From Actinomycetales bacterium (GTDB taxonomy: Bacteria > Actinomycetota > Actinomycetes > Actinomycetales > Dermabacteraceae), in assembly GCA_012799425.1 (NCBI GenBank), contig JAAZLF010000155.1, forward strand, positions 1-10,961: a DNA stretch of 10,961 nt, given 5' to 3'. Position numbers and translations under genes: made by a program. Shown here one piece after another: positions 1-7,999 of the stretch. Under the pieces are notes generated by a model. It did not search any database. It saw only the letters and a program-made list of their open reading frames with translations, and was not told the DNA's origin. The stretch's first letter is position 1. Every line of letters starts with the position of its first letter.

Positions 1-489
<489 letters not shown>

Positions 490-540
490 CTGATCGATGA
501 TCGACACCTCACCCTGAGAGGCGCAGTGCCGCTCGGCGGG

Positions 541-546
541 TACAGT
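541..546 (+). promoter_or_regulatory. Candidate -10 element for yajC (and possibly secDF-apt)
   Basis: TACAGT sits in the 133-bp gap between ruvB and yajC and fits the TAnnnT pattern of housekeeping-sigma promoters. It would start transcription near 553, giving a leader of about 70 bases. I find no convincing -35 hexamer at 16-18 bases upstream; the closest, CTGAGA at 514-519, is 21 bases away. The rest of the gap (490-622) shows no gene and no clear terminator for ruvB, so read-through from ruvB is also possible. Confidence 0.35.
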
Positions 547-622
547 GGGGCGGTCAATCGTCCGCGGCAGGACCCGATCCGTGCAGGAGCATCGTGAGGG
601 GCTGTCCGCCGAAAGGAACTTC

Positions 623-991
623 GTGGAATCCCTTCTTCCTCTCCTGCTCATCTTCGCCGTCATGATGCTGCCGCTGCTGTTCATGTCGAACCGCCAGCGG
701 AAGGCGCAGATGAAGCAGGCAGAGCTGGTGAAGCAGCTGGGCGTGGGCGACGAGGTCCGCACCCACTCCGGCTTCTACGGCCTGATCATCGAGTCCTACG
801 ACGACGTCGTGATCCTCGAGTCCGAGAACGGCGCCCAGACCAAATGGGCCCGTCAGGCGATCGCCCAGGCCGTCGACCCCGTCGAGGAGGTCGAGCAGGT
901 CGAGGAGATCGAGGACGAGGGCGGCATCCCCGGCGTGACCATCTCCGAGGACGACCCCCGCGCCGACGACTCGCGCCGCAGCGAGCACTGA
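623..991 (+). CDS. yajC: Preprotein translocase accessory subunit YajC
   Basis: A 122-residue protein beginning with GTG. The start is set by AAGGA at 613-617, five bases upstream; the same frame opens further up at GTG 545, but that codon overlaps the candidate -10 element and lacks a ribosome site. Residues 3-21 form one hydrophobic membrane helix, followed by the basic NRQRKAQMK (23-31) and the small soluble domain with the YajC pattern GVGDEVRTHSGFYGLI (40-55). The last 40 residues are strongly acidic with a run of VEEVEQVEEIEDE (88-99), a tail longer than in enterobacterial YajC but common in actinobacteria. YajC associates with SecD and SecF in the membrane as part of the holo-translocon. 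Lying between ruvB and secD is its usual setting. Confident. Confidence 0.92.
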   Translation: MESLLPLLLIFAVMMLPLLFMSNRQRKAQMKQAELVKQLGVGDEVRTHSGFYGLIIESYDDVVILESENGAQTKWARQAIAQAVDPVEEVEQVEEIEDEGGIPGVTISEDDPRADDSRRSEH

Positions 992-1074
992 GAGGCACCG
1001 GCCGCGTCCAGGGCGCCCGTCCCGGAACGCACACCTGATCACCCCTCGTCCGCCGTCCTGAGGAACTTCGCATC

Positions 1075-2964
1075 ATGCCCGCACGTCGCATAGCCCTCGC
1101 GGCCCTCGCGGTGCTGATCCTGCTGCTCGGCGGCGGAATCGGCGCCGGGGTCTGGAAGGGCGACTGGCAGCCAGCCCCCAAGCTCGCCCTCGACCTCGAG
1201 GGCGGCACCCAGATCATCCTGCAGGCGCAGTCCCGGGACGGCTCCCCGATCGACGCGGCGGCGATGGAGCAGGCGCGCCAGATCATGAGTCAGCGCGTCA
1301 ACGCCATGGGCGTCGCGGAGACCGAGATCACGGTGCAGGGCGGCACCAACATCGTCATCGACGTCCCCGGTCAGCTGGATCAGGCGACGTCGGAGGCCGT
1401 GCGCCAGACCGCCGCGATGTCGTTCCGGCCGGTCCTGGGCGTGGTCGCCCCCGAGGGCACCGGCGAGGCGATGCCGTCCGACGGGGGAGGCGACGCCTCG
1501 GACGCCGGCGGCGAGGCTGAGGAGGAGACCTCCAGCGCTCCCGCTGATCCTTCCCAGCACCTGTTCGACGGCGTCCTCGGCTCGGACTCCTCGATGGCGC
1601 CGCCGCCTGCCCCGGCCGACGGCGAGCTCCAGCATCCGGCATGGTCCATGGACTGGATGACCCCTGAGGTCCAGACCGAGCTGATGGCCGCGGACTGTGT
1701 GGATCCCCGAGCGCAGCAGGAGAAGGTCGCGGAGGCCTCTTCCGACGAGCCCGTCGTCGCCTGCGCCCCGGACGGCACGGCGAAGTACCTCCTGGGCCCC
1801 GAGGTGGTGGCCGGTGCGGCGATCGAGAGCTCCAGCGTGGGCTCCGACGTCACCCCGACCGGCCAGCCGACCGGCTACTACGTGGTGAACATGCGCTTCG
1901 CCGACGACGCCGCACAGTCCTTCTCCGATATGACCGGCGCCCTCTACAACGGCCAGGGCGCCACCGGTGCCTTCGGGATCGTGCTGGACGGCCTGGTCAT
2001 CTCTGCTCCCGAGGTCCAGGAGCCCTCCCCGGGAGGGGAAGCCCAGATCTCCGGCAACTTCTCGCAGGAGGATGCCGCGCAGCTTTCCGATCAGCTGCGG
2101 TTCGGTGCGCTCCCGCTCGAGTTCGAGGTCGCCTCGGAGCAGCAGATCTCCGCGACCCTCGGAGCGGACCAGCTCCAGATGGGCCTGATCGCGGGACTGA
2201 TCGGCCTCGCGCTGGTGGTCCTGTACGCATTCGGCCAGTACCGGCTGCTCTCGATCGTGACCATGTCGAGCCTGGTCATCATGGGCCTGCTGACCTACGC
2301 GACGCTCACCGTGCTCTCGAACATCCCCGAGATCGGCTACCGGCTCTCCCTCGCCGGAGTGGTCGGTCTGATCGTGGCGATCGCCTTCACCGCGGACTCG
2401 TTCATCGTCTACTTCGAACGCGTCCGGGACGAGATCAGGGAAGGCCGGGGCATCGTCGCCGCCGTCGACCACGGCTGGGACCGTGCCAAGCGCACGATCC
2501 TCGCTTCCGACATGGTGAACCTGATCGCGGCCGTGGTGCTCTACGTGCTGTCGACCGGCGGCGTGCGTGGCTTCGCCTTCGTGCTCGGACTGACCACGGT
2601 GCTCGACCTCGTGATCGTCTTCCTGTTCACCCACCCGGTGCTGCAGGCGCTGGTGCGCACCCGGTTCTTCGGCAAGGGGCACCCCTGGAGCGGACTCGAC
2701 CCCGCGCGGCTGGATCGGGATGTGCCCGCCTACGCCGGGCGCGGCCGTGTGCGCGTGGCCGGAGAGCGCGGCCGACGGGGCCGCGGCGAGGCGGAGGAGG
2801 AGGTCCGCGAGCCGCTCGCCGTCCGCCGCGCCCGGCTCGAGCGGGAGGCCGCCCAGCGAGAAGCGGCCGCAGGGACAGCAGGCACTGCCTCCCCGCAGAC
2901 CGCGGCAGAGCCCGGTGACGACAGCGCCGGCAGCGACGACGACTCCGAGGAGCAGGACCGATGA
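1075..2964 (+). CDS. secD: Protein translocase subunit SecD
   Basis: 629 residues, an RND-type membrane protein that works with SecF to pull exported proteins from the SecYEG channel using the proton gradient. TM1 covers about residues 5-26 and is followed by the signature LALDLEGGT (37-45) opening the large external P1 domain. P1 is interrupted by an acidic, Gly/Ser/Ala-rich low-complexity stretch (about 127-172). The C-terminal part of P1 contains GAFGIVLDGLVISAPEV and ends at LRFGALPLEFE. Five more helices follow (about 369-387, 391-411, 424-446, 475-494, 499-520). TADSFIVYFERVRDEIREGR (439-458) matches the conserved SecD TM4 motif, with D441 as the likely proton-relay acid. About 105 charged, probably disordered cytoplasmic residues end the protein. 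The ATG is preceded by GAGGAA at 1060-1065. Its stop overlaps the secF start. Confidence 0.95.
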   Translation: MPARRIALAALAVLILLLGGGIGAGVWKGDWQPAPKLALDLEGGTQIILQAQSRDGSPIDAAAMEQARQIMSQRVNAMGVAETEITVQGGTNIVIDVPGQLDQATSEAVRQTAAMSFRPVLGVVAPEGTGEAMPSDGGGDASDAGGEAEEETSSAPADPSQHLFDGVLGSDSSMAPPPAPADGELQHPAWSMDWMTPEVQTELMAADCVDPRAQQEKVAEASSDEPVVACAPDGTAKYLLGPEVVAGAAIESSSVGSDVTPTGQPTGYYVVNMRFADDAAQSFSDMTGALYNGQGATGAFGIVLDGLVISAPEVQEPSPGGEAQISGNFSQEDAAQLSDQLRFGALPLEFEVASEQQISATLGADQLQMGLIAGLIGLALVVLYAFGQYRLLSIVTMSSLVIMGLLTYATLTVLSNIPEIGYRLSLAGVVGLIVAIAFTADSFIVYFERVRDEIREGRGIVAAVDHGWDRAKRTILASDMVNLIAAVVLYVLSTGGVRGFAFVLGLTTVLDLVIVFLFTHPVLQALVRTRFFGKGHPWSGLDPARLDRDVPAYAGRGRVRVAGERGRRGRGEAEEEVREPLAVRRARLEREAAQREAAAGTAGTASPQTAAEPGDDSAGSDDDSEEQDR

Positions 2965-4160
2965 GCGCGACCTTCGCCCGATTCGGCAACGACCTCCACG
3001 CCGGACGGCGGATCATCCCGCTGGTGGCCCGCCGCAGGACCTGGTACCTGCTCAGCGTGATCGGCATCGTCCTGCTCGTGGGCCTGGCCGCGCTGCGCGG
3101 CCCCAACCTCGGCATCGAGTTCACCGGAGGTTCCGAGTTCCAGGTCGCCGGCGTCGCGGACACCGAGCAGTCCTCGGCACGCGATGTGGTCCGCGAGCAC
3201 CTGCCCGACCACGAGCCCAAGATCACCGTGCTGGGCCAGGACACGCTGCGGGTCCAGACCGAGCAGCTCGACTCCACGGAGACGGCCGCTCTCGCCGAGG
3301 ATCTCGCCGGCGCGTACGACGTTCCGCCCGAGTCGATCTCCACCTCCTACATCGGCCCGGTGTGGAGCGGCGACGTCACCGAGAAGATGCTCCGCGGCGT
3401 GATCGTGTTCCTCGTGCTCGTGGCCGGCATGATGGCGCTGTACTTCCGCAATCTCAAGGCGTCGATGGCCGCCCTGGGGGCGCTGCTGCACGACATGGTC
3501 ATCACCGCGGGCATCTACCTCGTGGTGGGCTTCGAGATCACCCCCGGCACCGTGATCGGGTTCCTCACCGTCATGGGCTACTCGCTCTACGACACGATCG
3601 TCGTGTTCGACAAGGTCCGCGAGAACACCGTGGGCCTCACCAGGCAACGGCGCACCACCTACGCGGACCAGGTCCAGCTCGCCGCCAACCAGACCCTCGT
3701 GCGCTCCATCAACACCTCGGTGGTGGCGCTGCTCCCGATCGGTTCGATCCTCGCGATCGGCGCCTTCCTGCTGGGCGCAGGCACCCTCAAGGACATCTCG
3801 CTGGCCCTGTTCATCGGCATCATCGCCGGCACCTACTCCTCGATCTTCCTCGCGCCGGGCTTCCTGGTCGATCTGCGTCGCAGGGAGCCCGAGATCTCCG
3901 AGCACACCGAGCAGGTCCTGCGCGCGCGTCGTGGCGAGGACGCCGCTCCGCCGGCCGCCCGGCGCGCGCGCACCACGCTCGAAGAGGCTCCTGAAGACGG
4001 CTCGGAGAGCAGGGCGGACGAGCCGGAGGCTGAGCGCACGGCAACGGAGGCAGACGACGCCGCCGAGGGCGAGGAGACCGCCGAGGCCGCCCGCCCCGAG
4101 CGGGATCAGCCGCGCCGCACCACCGGTCGCCGACGCACCGCACCCGAGCAAGGACACTGA
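2961..4160 (+). CDS. secF: Protein translocase subunit SecF
   Basis: 399 residues, the partner of SecD in the proton-driven SecDF export accessory complex. TM1 is at about residues 27-46, then LGIEFTGGSEFQV (50-62) opens the short periplasm-side P4-type domain (to about 140). Further helices lie at about 145-161, 170-190, 195-215, 250-271 and 278-300. GYSLYDTIVVFDKVREN (206-222) is the SecF version of the TM4 motif with D211, and SINTSVVALLPI (249-260) is also family-typical. The final 95 residues are hydrophilic, rich in Glu, Arg and Ala, and end in a basic patch; this tail is not part of the conserved fold. The ATG lies in ATGA, overlapping the secD stop by four bases, with GAGGAGCAGGA at 2947-2957 as ribosome site, so translational coupling to secD is likely. 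Confidence 0.95.
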   Translation: MSATFARFGNDLHAGRRIIPLVARRRTWYLLSVIGIVLLVGLAALRGPNLGIEFTGGSEFQVAGVADTEQSSARDVVREHLPDHEPKITVLGQDTLRVQTEQLDSTETAALAEDLAGAYDVPPESISTSYIGPVWSGDVTEKMLRGVIVFLVLVAGMMALYFRNLKASMAALGALLHDMVITAGIYLVVGFEITPGTVIGFLTVMGYSLYDTIVVFDKVRENTVGLTRQRRTTYADQVQLAANQTLVRSINTSVVALLPIGSILAIGAFLLGAGTLKDISLALFIGIIAGTYSSIFLAPGFLVDLRRREPEISEHTEQVLRARRGEDAAPPAARRARTTLEEAPEDGSESRADEPEAERTATEADDAAEGEETAEAARPERDQPRRTTGRRRTAPEQGH

Positions 4161-4711
4161 TGAATGACCCCGTGCGCCCCAAGGCGCAGATCGACGCGAT
4201 GCTGCACACCCACATCGCCGAGTACCCCGACTTCCCGACCCCGGGCGTGCTCTTCCGGGACATCACCCCGCTGCTGCGCGATGCCGAGGCCCTGCGTGCG
4301 GTCATCCGCCACTGGACCACGCTCATCCCCGAGGACGTCGAGTACATCGTCGGCACGGAGGCGCGCGGCTTCGTGCTCGGCGCACCGCTGGCCTACGAGA
4401 TCGGCGCCGGCTTCATCCCGGCACGCAAGGCGGGCAAGCTGCCCGGGGCCCCCGCCGGCCTGACATACGACCTCGAGTACGGCAGTGCGGAGATCCAGAT
4501 CCCCGAGGACTCGCTGCCCGCGGGGGCACGGACCCTCATCGTCGACGACCTGCTGGCGACCGGTGGCACCGCAGCGGCCACGGTCGAGCTCGCACGCCGC
4601 TTCGACGTCGAGATCCTCGGGGCATCGTTCCTCATCGAGCTCGTGGGCCTCGGCGGGCGTGATCAGCTCCCCGACGTCCCGCTGACGACCGTATGGAGCA
4701 TCACCGACTGA
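4160..4711 (+). CDS. apt: Adenine phosphoribosyltransferase
   Basis: 183 residues, the normal length for Apt, which converts adenine and PRPP to AMP and pyrophosphate in purine salvage in the cytoplasm. Family marks are FPTPGVLFRDITPLL (25-39), GTEARGFVLGAPLA (65-78), the flexible-loop region FIPARKAGKLPG (85-96) and the PRPP-binding loop TLIVDDLLATGGTAAA (125-140) with the acidic pair D129-D130. The C-terminal SFLIELVGLGGRDQL also fits. The ATG is the one overlapping the secF stop by one base (TGATG) and has AAGGA at 4150-4154; an ATG at 4164 is in another frame. Co-expression with secD-secF is expected from this junction. Apt before rel is a familiar actinobacterial order; PRPP-dependent purine enzymes are (p)ppGpp-controlled in several bacteria, but nothing in this sequence tests that. 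Confidence 0.95.
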   Translation: MNDPVRPKAQIDAMLHTHIAEYPDFPTPGVLFRDITPLLRDAEALRAVIRHWTTLIPEDVEYIVGTEARGFVLGAPLAYEIGAGFIPARKAGKLPGAPAGLTYDLEYGSAEIQIPEDSLPAGARTLIVDDLLATGGTAAATVELARRFDVEILGASFLIELVGLGGRDQLPDVPLTTVWSITD

Positions 4712-4717
4712 CGGATT

Positions 4718-4751
4718 GACCGCGCCGCCTGGTGCCTCGAGCGCCGCGGTC
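4718..4751 (+). terminator. Weak hairpin after apt, possible transcription pause or terminator
   Basis: GACCGCG at 4718-4724 pairs with CGCGGTC at 4745-4751. After one C/C mismatch, CGC 4726-4728 can pair with GCG 4741-4743, leaving a 12-base loop. It starts 7 bases after the apt stop, the right place for a terminator. No T-run follows, so it is not a canonical intrinsic terminator, and GC-rich DNA gives such pairs by chance. Read-through into rel cannot be excluded. Confidence 0.3.
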
Positions 4752-4808
4752 GGATCGCGGCCCTAAGGGGTGCCCCTCAGCTCCGTCCGGCCACCGGTGA
4801 CCCGCGCG

Positions 4809-4814
4809 TAGACT
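4809..4814 (+). promoter_or_regulatory. Candidate -10 element for rel
   Basis: TAGACT fits TAnnnT and lies 15 bases ahead of the rel ribosome site, predicting transcription from about 4821 and a leader of only some 20 bases. No recognisable -35 hexamer is found 16-18 bases upstream. Just upstream, at 4766-4777, AGGGGTGCCCCT is a near-palindrome that could be an operator or chance. Confidence 0.4.
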
Positions 4815-4828
4815 GGAGCCTCCCAGCC

Positions 4829-4834
4829 AGGAGG
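4829..4834 (+). promoter_or_regulatory. Ribosome binding site fixing the rel start
   Basis: AGGAGG, a full Shine-Dalgarno match, is five bases ahead of ATG 4840. A GTG in the same frame at 4834 shares its last G with this site, so it cannot be the start that the site serves. Confidence 0.75.
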
Positions 4835-4839
4835 TGCAC

Positions 4840-7245
4840 ATGCCGCAGCAGCCCGGATCCGACCCCGCGACGACCGACGGCCCGCGGGCGGGCGCCCAGC
4901 GCGCTCCGGCACCCGCGCCTGCTCCGCAGTCCCCGTCCCCGGCGCCCCGTCGGGCGCGTTCAAGACTGTCCTTCTTCGCGCCGAGAGCAGGATCCTCGGT
5001 CGATCCGCTCCTGGCCCCGCTGCTGGAGACGATGACCGCGGTCAGCCCGAAGGAGAATCTGGAGATCGTCCGGCGGGCGTACACGGTCGCCGAGCGCGCC
5101 CACCGTGGGCAGACCCGCAAGAGCGGCGACCCGTACATCACCCATCCCGTCTCGGTCGCCACGATCCTGGCCGAGCTCGGCTCGCCCGCCGAGGTGGTCG
5201 CCGCCGCGCTGCTGCACGACACCGTCGAGGACACCGACTACTCCCTGGAACGGCTGCGCTCCGAGTTCGGCGAGGTGATCGCCGTGATGGTCGACGGCGT
5301 CACCAAGCTGGACAAGGTCACCTATGGCGAGGCCGCCCAGGCCGAGACGGTTCGGAAGATGATCGTGGCGATGAGCCGCGACGTGCGCGTGCTGCTGATC
5401 AAGCTCGCCGACCGTCTGCACAACGCCCGCACCTGGAAGTACGTCCCCGCCGCCTCCGCCGAGAGGAAGGCGAAGGAGACTCTCGAGATCTACGCGCCGC
5501 TGGCGCATCGACTGGGTCTGAACACTATGAAGTGGGAGCTCGAGGACCGCTCCTTCCAGGTGCTCTATCCGAAGGTGTACGAGGAGATCGTCTCCCTGGT
5601 CGCCCAGCACGCTCCTGCGCGGGAGCAGTACCTCTCCACCGTCTCGTCCAAGATCCACGAGGATCTGAGGAAGGCGCGGATCAAGGCCGAGGTGACGGGG
5701 CGTCCTAAGCACTACTACTCGATCTACCAGAAGATGATCGTGCGAGGACGCGACTTCTCGGACATCTACGACCTGGTGGGCATCCGGGTGCTGGTGGACA
5801 CCGTCCGGGACTGCTACGGCGTGCTGGGGACCCTCCATGCGCGCTGGTCGCCGGTGCAGGGACGGTTCAAGGACTACATCGCGCTGCCGAAGTTCAACCT
5901 CTATCAGTCGCTGCACACCACGGTGATCGGCCCCACGGGGAAGCCGGTGGAGGTCCAGATCCGCACCCACGAGATGCATCGTCGGGCCGAGTACGGCGTC
6001 GCCGCCCACTGGAAGTACAAGGCGATGGCCGGGAGCCAGGGCGGCGCCGACGCCTCCCCGGTCGCCAACGACGCGGCCTGGCTGCGGCAGCTCATGGATT
6101 GGCAGAAGGAGACCACGGACTCGGGCGAGTTCCTGGACTCGCTGCGGTTCGAGATCAACACCCAGGAGGTGTACGTCTTCACTCCGAAAGGTGACGTGCT
6201 GGCGCTTCCGCAGGGAGCCACGCCGGTCGACTTCGCCTACTCGGTGCACACCGAGGTGGGCCACCGCACCATCGGTGCACGCGTCAACGGGCGCCTGGTC
6301 TCGCTCGAGTCCTCCCTCTCCACAGGGGACGTGGTGGAGGTCTTCACCTCGAAGTCCCACGACGCCGGACCCAGCCGCGACTGGCTCGGCTTTGTGAAGT
6401 CGCCCCGCGCGCGCAACAAGATCCGTCACTGGTTCTCGAAGGAGCGCCGGGAGGAGGCGCTCGAGAAGGGCAAGGAGGAGCTGGCCAAGGCCCTGCGGCG
6501 CCAGGACCTGCCGATGCGGCGGCTGCTGACCCATGAGACCCTGGCCACGGTCGCGGACGACCTCAACCTCCCCTCGGTCGATGCGCTGTACACGTCGATC
6601 GGCGAGAACCACACGGGCGCTCAGCACGTGGTCGAGAAGCTGCGGGCCTCCTTCGGCGGCTCCGAGGGGGCGGAGGAGGACCTCGCGGAGATCACGCTGC
6701 CGTCCCGGGTGCGCTCCAGGGCCACCCGCACTGAGCGGCACACCTCCGAGACCGACCAGGGCGTCATCGTCGACGGGCATGCGGACCTGTGGGTCAAGCT
6801 CGCCAAGTGCTGCGCCCCGGTGCCGGGGGACCCCATCGTCGGCTTCATCACTCGCGGCTCCGGCATCTCCGTGCACCATGAGACCTGCGCGAACGCGATC
6901 CAGCTGCAGGAGCAGCAGCCCGATCGGATCGTCGACGTCTCGTGGTCGGGCCGGCACAGCACGGCGTATCTGGTGCACATCAAGGTCGAGGCCCTCGACC
7001 GGCCGCGGCTGCTGACCGATCTGGCCCTGGTGATCTCCGAGCAGCAGGTGAACCTGCAGTCGGCGTCCGCGCAGTCCAACACCGATCGCCTGGCCACCAC
7101 CTTCTTCTCCTTCGAGCTCGCCGATCCCTCCCACCTGAAGTCGGTTCTGGCACATGTGCGGCGCATCGAGGGCGTCTATGACGTCTATCGCGTGACGGCC
7201 GACGGCAAGCCGGTGGGAACGGGCGCTCCGCTGACCACGAGCTGA
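4840..7245 (+). CDS. rel: Bifunctional (p)ppGpp synthetase/hydrolase Rel
   Basis: 801 residues, a full-length RelA/SpoT-family protein that makes (p)ppGpp from ATP and GDP/GTP on starved ribosomes and degrades it. A Pro/Ala-rich leader (1-55) precedes the HD hydrolase domain: H102 in ITHP, H126-D127 in HDTVED, and KLADRLHN (188-195). The synthetase domain has RPKHYYSIYQKM (288-299), DIYDLVGIRVLVD (308-320), GRFKDYIALPKFNLYQSLHT (341-360) and EVQIRTHEMH (371-380). RFKD is the RxKD form found in bifunctional enzymes rather than the ExDD of synthetase-only RelA. A TGS domain (about 443-504), helical region, Cys-rich segment (KLAKCCAPVPGD, 653-664, and HHETC, 679-683) and ACT domain (about 708-786) follow. 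Both active sites look intact. One small oddity is Leu354 in NLYQSLHT, where Gly or Thr is usual. Its 3' end overlaps the gene on the opposite strand by 61 bases. Confidence 0.96.
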   Translation: MPQQPGSDPATTDGPRAGAQRAPAPAPAPQSPSPAPRRARSRLSFFAPRAGSSVDPLLAPLLETMTAVSPKENLEIVRRAYTVAERAHRGQTRKSGDPYITHPVSVATILAELGSPAEVVAAALLHDTVEDTDYSLERLRSEFGEVIAVMVDGVTKLDKVTYGEAAQAETVRKMIVAMSRDVRVLLIKLADRLHNARTWKYVPAASAERKAKETLEIYAPLAHRLGLNTMKWELEDRSFQVLYPKVYEEIVSLVAQHAPAREQYLSTVSSKIHEDLRKARIKAEVTGRPKHYYSIYQKMIVRGRDFSDIYDLVGIRVLVDTVRDCYGVLGTLHARWSPVQGRFKDYIALPKFNLYQSLHTTVIGPTGKPVEVQIRTHEMHRRAEYGVAAHWKYKAMAGSQGGADASPVANDAAWLRQLMDWQKETTDSGEFLDSLRFEINTQEVYVFTPKGDVLALPQGATPVDFAYSVHTEVGHRTIGARVNGRLVSLESSLSTGDVVEVFTSKSHDAGPSRDWLGFVKSPRARNKIRHWFSKERREEALEKGKEELAKALRRQDLPMRRLLTHETLATVADDLNLPSVDALYTSIGENHTGAQHVVEKLRASFGGSEGAEEDLAEITLPSRVRSRATRTERHTSETDQGVIVDGHADLWVKLAKCCAPVPGDPIVGFITRGSGISVHHETCANAIQLQEQQPDRIVDVSWSGRHSTAYLVHIKVEALDRPRLLTDLALVISEQQVNLQSASAQSNTDRLATTFFSFELADPSHLKSVLAHVRRIEGVYDVYRVTADGKPVGTGAPLTTS

Positions 7246-7931
7246 CCTCCCAGAATCTTCTCCAGGCGATCACGGGCGGCCTGCACTCCGGGATAGCGGT
7301 GCATCGTCCGCAGGCGCAGGCGGATCTCCTCGGCCTGGGCGTGACCGCTGTCGAGCAGTCGGTGCAGAGCTGGTTCCGCGACCCACGGCGGGGCGAATCT
7401 CAGCAGATCCAGCGCAGTGCGCACCGGGACGGTGACGGGCGCGCCGCCCACCGTCTCGACATCGCCCGGCAGCAGACGTGAGTGTCGCAGCACGACCCCT
7501 GCCAGATCACCGCGATGGGCGGGGGAGAGCAGCTCCGCATAGGGCGGCGGCATGCCGCCCAGCACGACCCATGCCGCGGACGGTCCGGCGATGACGTGAT
7601 GCGCCTGCAGGTGCCCACCCATCGCGCAGCCGAGGGCGAGCGCCCTCTGCACCGCGGTCCGGAGCAGATCGGGCGGCAGGAAGATCCCCGGCAGGATCCG
7701 TTGGAGCTTGCCGTCGACGATCAGTCCGTGGGTCGCGGGGGTCTCGTCCCACCGCTGCAGGGCGGCACCGAGCGGGACGGCGAGCTCGGCGGCGTGCCGG
7801 GACCATGCCGCGCACAGCCCGACCGACGGGGGAGCGCTCTCGTCGGGGCGATGGTGCTCGAGCGGGCCGTGCTGCGCAGGCGTGGCGCTCCGAGCCCGGA
7901 TGATGCGGCGCGGGGCGGGGAGCTCTTCCAT
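7185..7931 (-). CDS. Hypothetical protein resembling the AbiEi antitoxin / DUF559-associated N-terminal family
   Basis: 248 residues from ATG 7931 to TAG. No enzyme motif is evident. The order of elements resembles a large actinobacterial family annotated as AbiEi-type antitoxin-domain or DUF559-family proteins: KLQRILPGIFLPPD (75-88, like their 'RGVYVP' strand), a helix-rich segment with AWVVLGGMPPP (120-130), then VVLRHSRLLPGDVETVGGAPVTVPVRTALDLLRFAPP (146-182) and a C-terminal helix with RYPGVQAARDRLEKI (212-226). The C-terminal DUF559 endonuclease-like domain seen in many relatives is absent. The first 45 residues are unconserved-looking and Pro/Arg-rich. No AbiEii-like nucleotidyltransferase toxin is adjacent, so it is an orphan here and a toxin-antitoxin role is not supported. 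The frame stays open upstream to 8090, but that extension runs through the DUF349 terminator and into the DUF349 gene, so the ATG is preferred. There is no good ribosome site. It is a real gene with good probability; the family call is from recall. Confidence 0.65.
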   Translation of the reverse strand: MEELPAPRRIIRARSATPAQHGPLEHHRPDESAPPSVGLCAAWSRHAAELAVPLGAALQRWDETPATHGLIVDGKLQRILPGIFLPPDLLRTAVQRALALGCAMGGHLQAHHVIAGPSAAWVVLGGMPPPYAELLSPAHRGDLAGVVLRHSRLLPGDVETVGGAPVTVPVRTALDLLRFAPPWVAEPALHRLLDSGHAQAEEIRLRLRTMHRYPGVQAARDRLEKILGGQLVVSGAPVPTGLPSAVTR

Positions 7932-7937
7932 GACTCG

Positions 7938-7966
7938 ACTCTGCTCGGCGAGGAAGCGGACCGCAA
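7938..7966 (-). promoter_or_regulatory. Candidate leaderless promoter of the AbiEi-like gene
   Basis: Read on the minus strand, TTGCGG (7966-7961), a 17-base spacer and CAGAGT (7943-7938) give a weak but correctly spaced -35/-10 pair. The expected first transcribed base falls on or next to the A of ATG 7931, and no Shine-Dalgarno sequence precedes that ATG, so the gene may be translated from a leaderless message, which is frequent in actinobacteria. Both hexamers match consensus at only three positions each. Confidence 0.3.
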
Positions 7967-7999
7967 ACGCCCCGCCTGTCGCTGTGGACAGACGGGGCG
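7965..7999 (-). terminator. Intrinsic terminator of the DUF349 gene
   Basis: On the minus strand CGCCCCGTCTGTC (7999-7987), a six-base loop and GACAGGCGGGGCG (7980-7968) form a 13-bp stem with a single G-T pair, followed by TTT (7967-7965). It begins 48 bases after the DUF349 stop codon. This is the strongest hairpin in the window. The G-T pair makes the stem uninterrupted only in the minus-strand RNA (C/A mismatch on plus), and the T-run is on that strand, so it acts for the minus-strand gene. Confidence 0.85.

Noticed and set aside
545..622. Upstream GTG start for yajC
   Set aside because: Overlaps the candidate -10, adds 26 residues before the first membrane helix and lacks a ribosome site; GTG 623 has AAGGA at proper spacing.
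1039..2682. 547-codon open frame on the minus strand opposite secD
   Set aside because: Product is His/Arg/Gly/Asp-rich without domain pattern, a usual antisense shadow in GC-rich coding DNA; secD motifs on the plus strand are unmistakable.
2730..4157. 475-codon minus-strand frame opposite secF
   Set aside because: Low-complexity composition and full overlap with a clearly identified secF.
4960..7155. 731-codon minus-strand frame opposite rel
   Set aside because: Despite its length it shows no family motif and mirrors the rel codon pattern; rel domains are intact on the plus strand.
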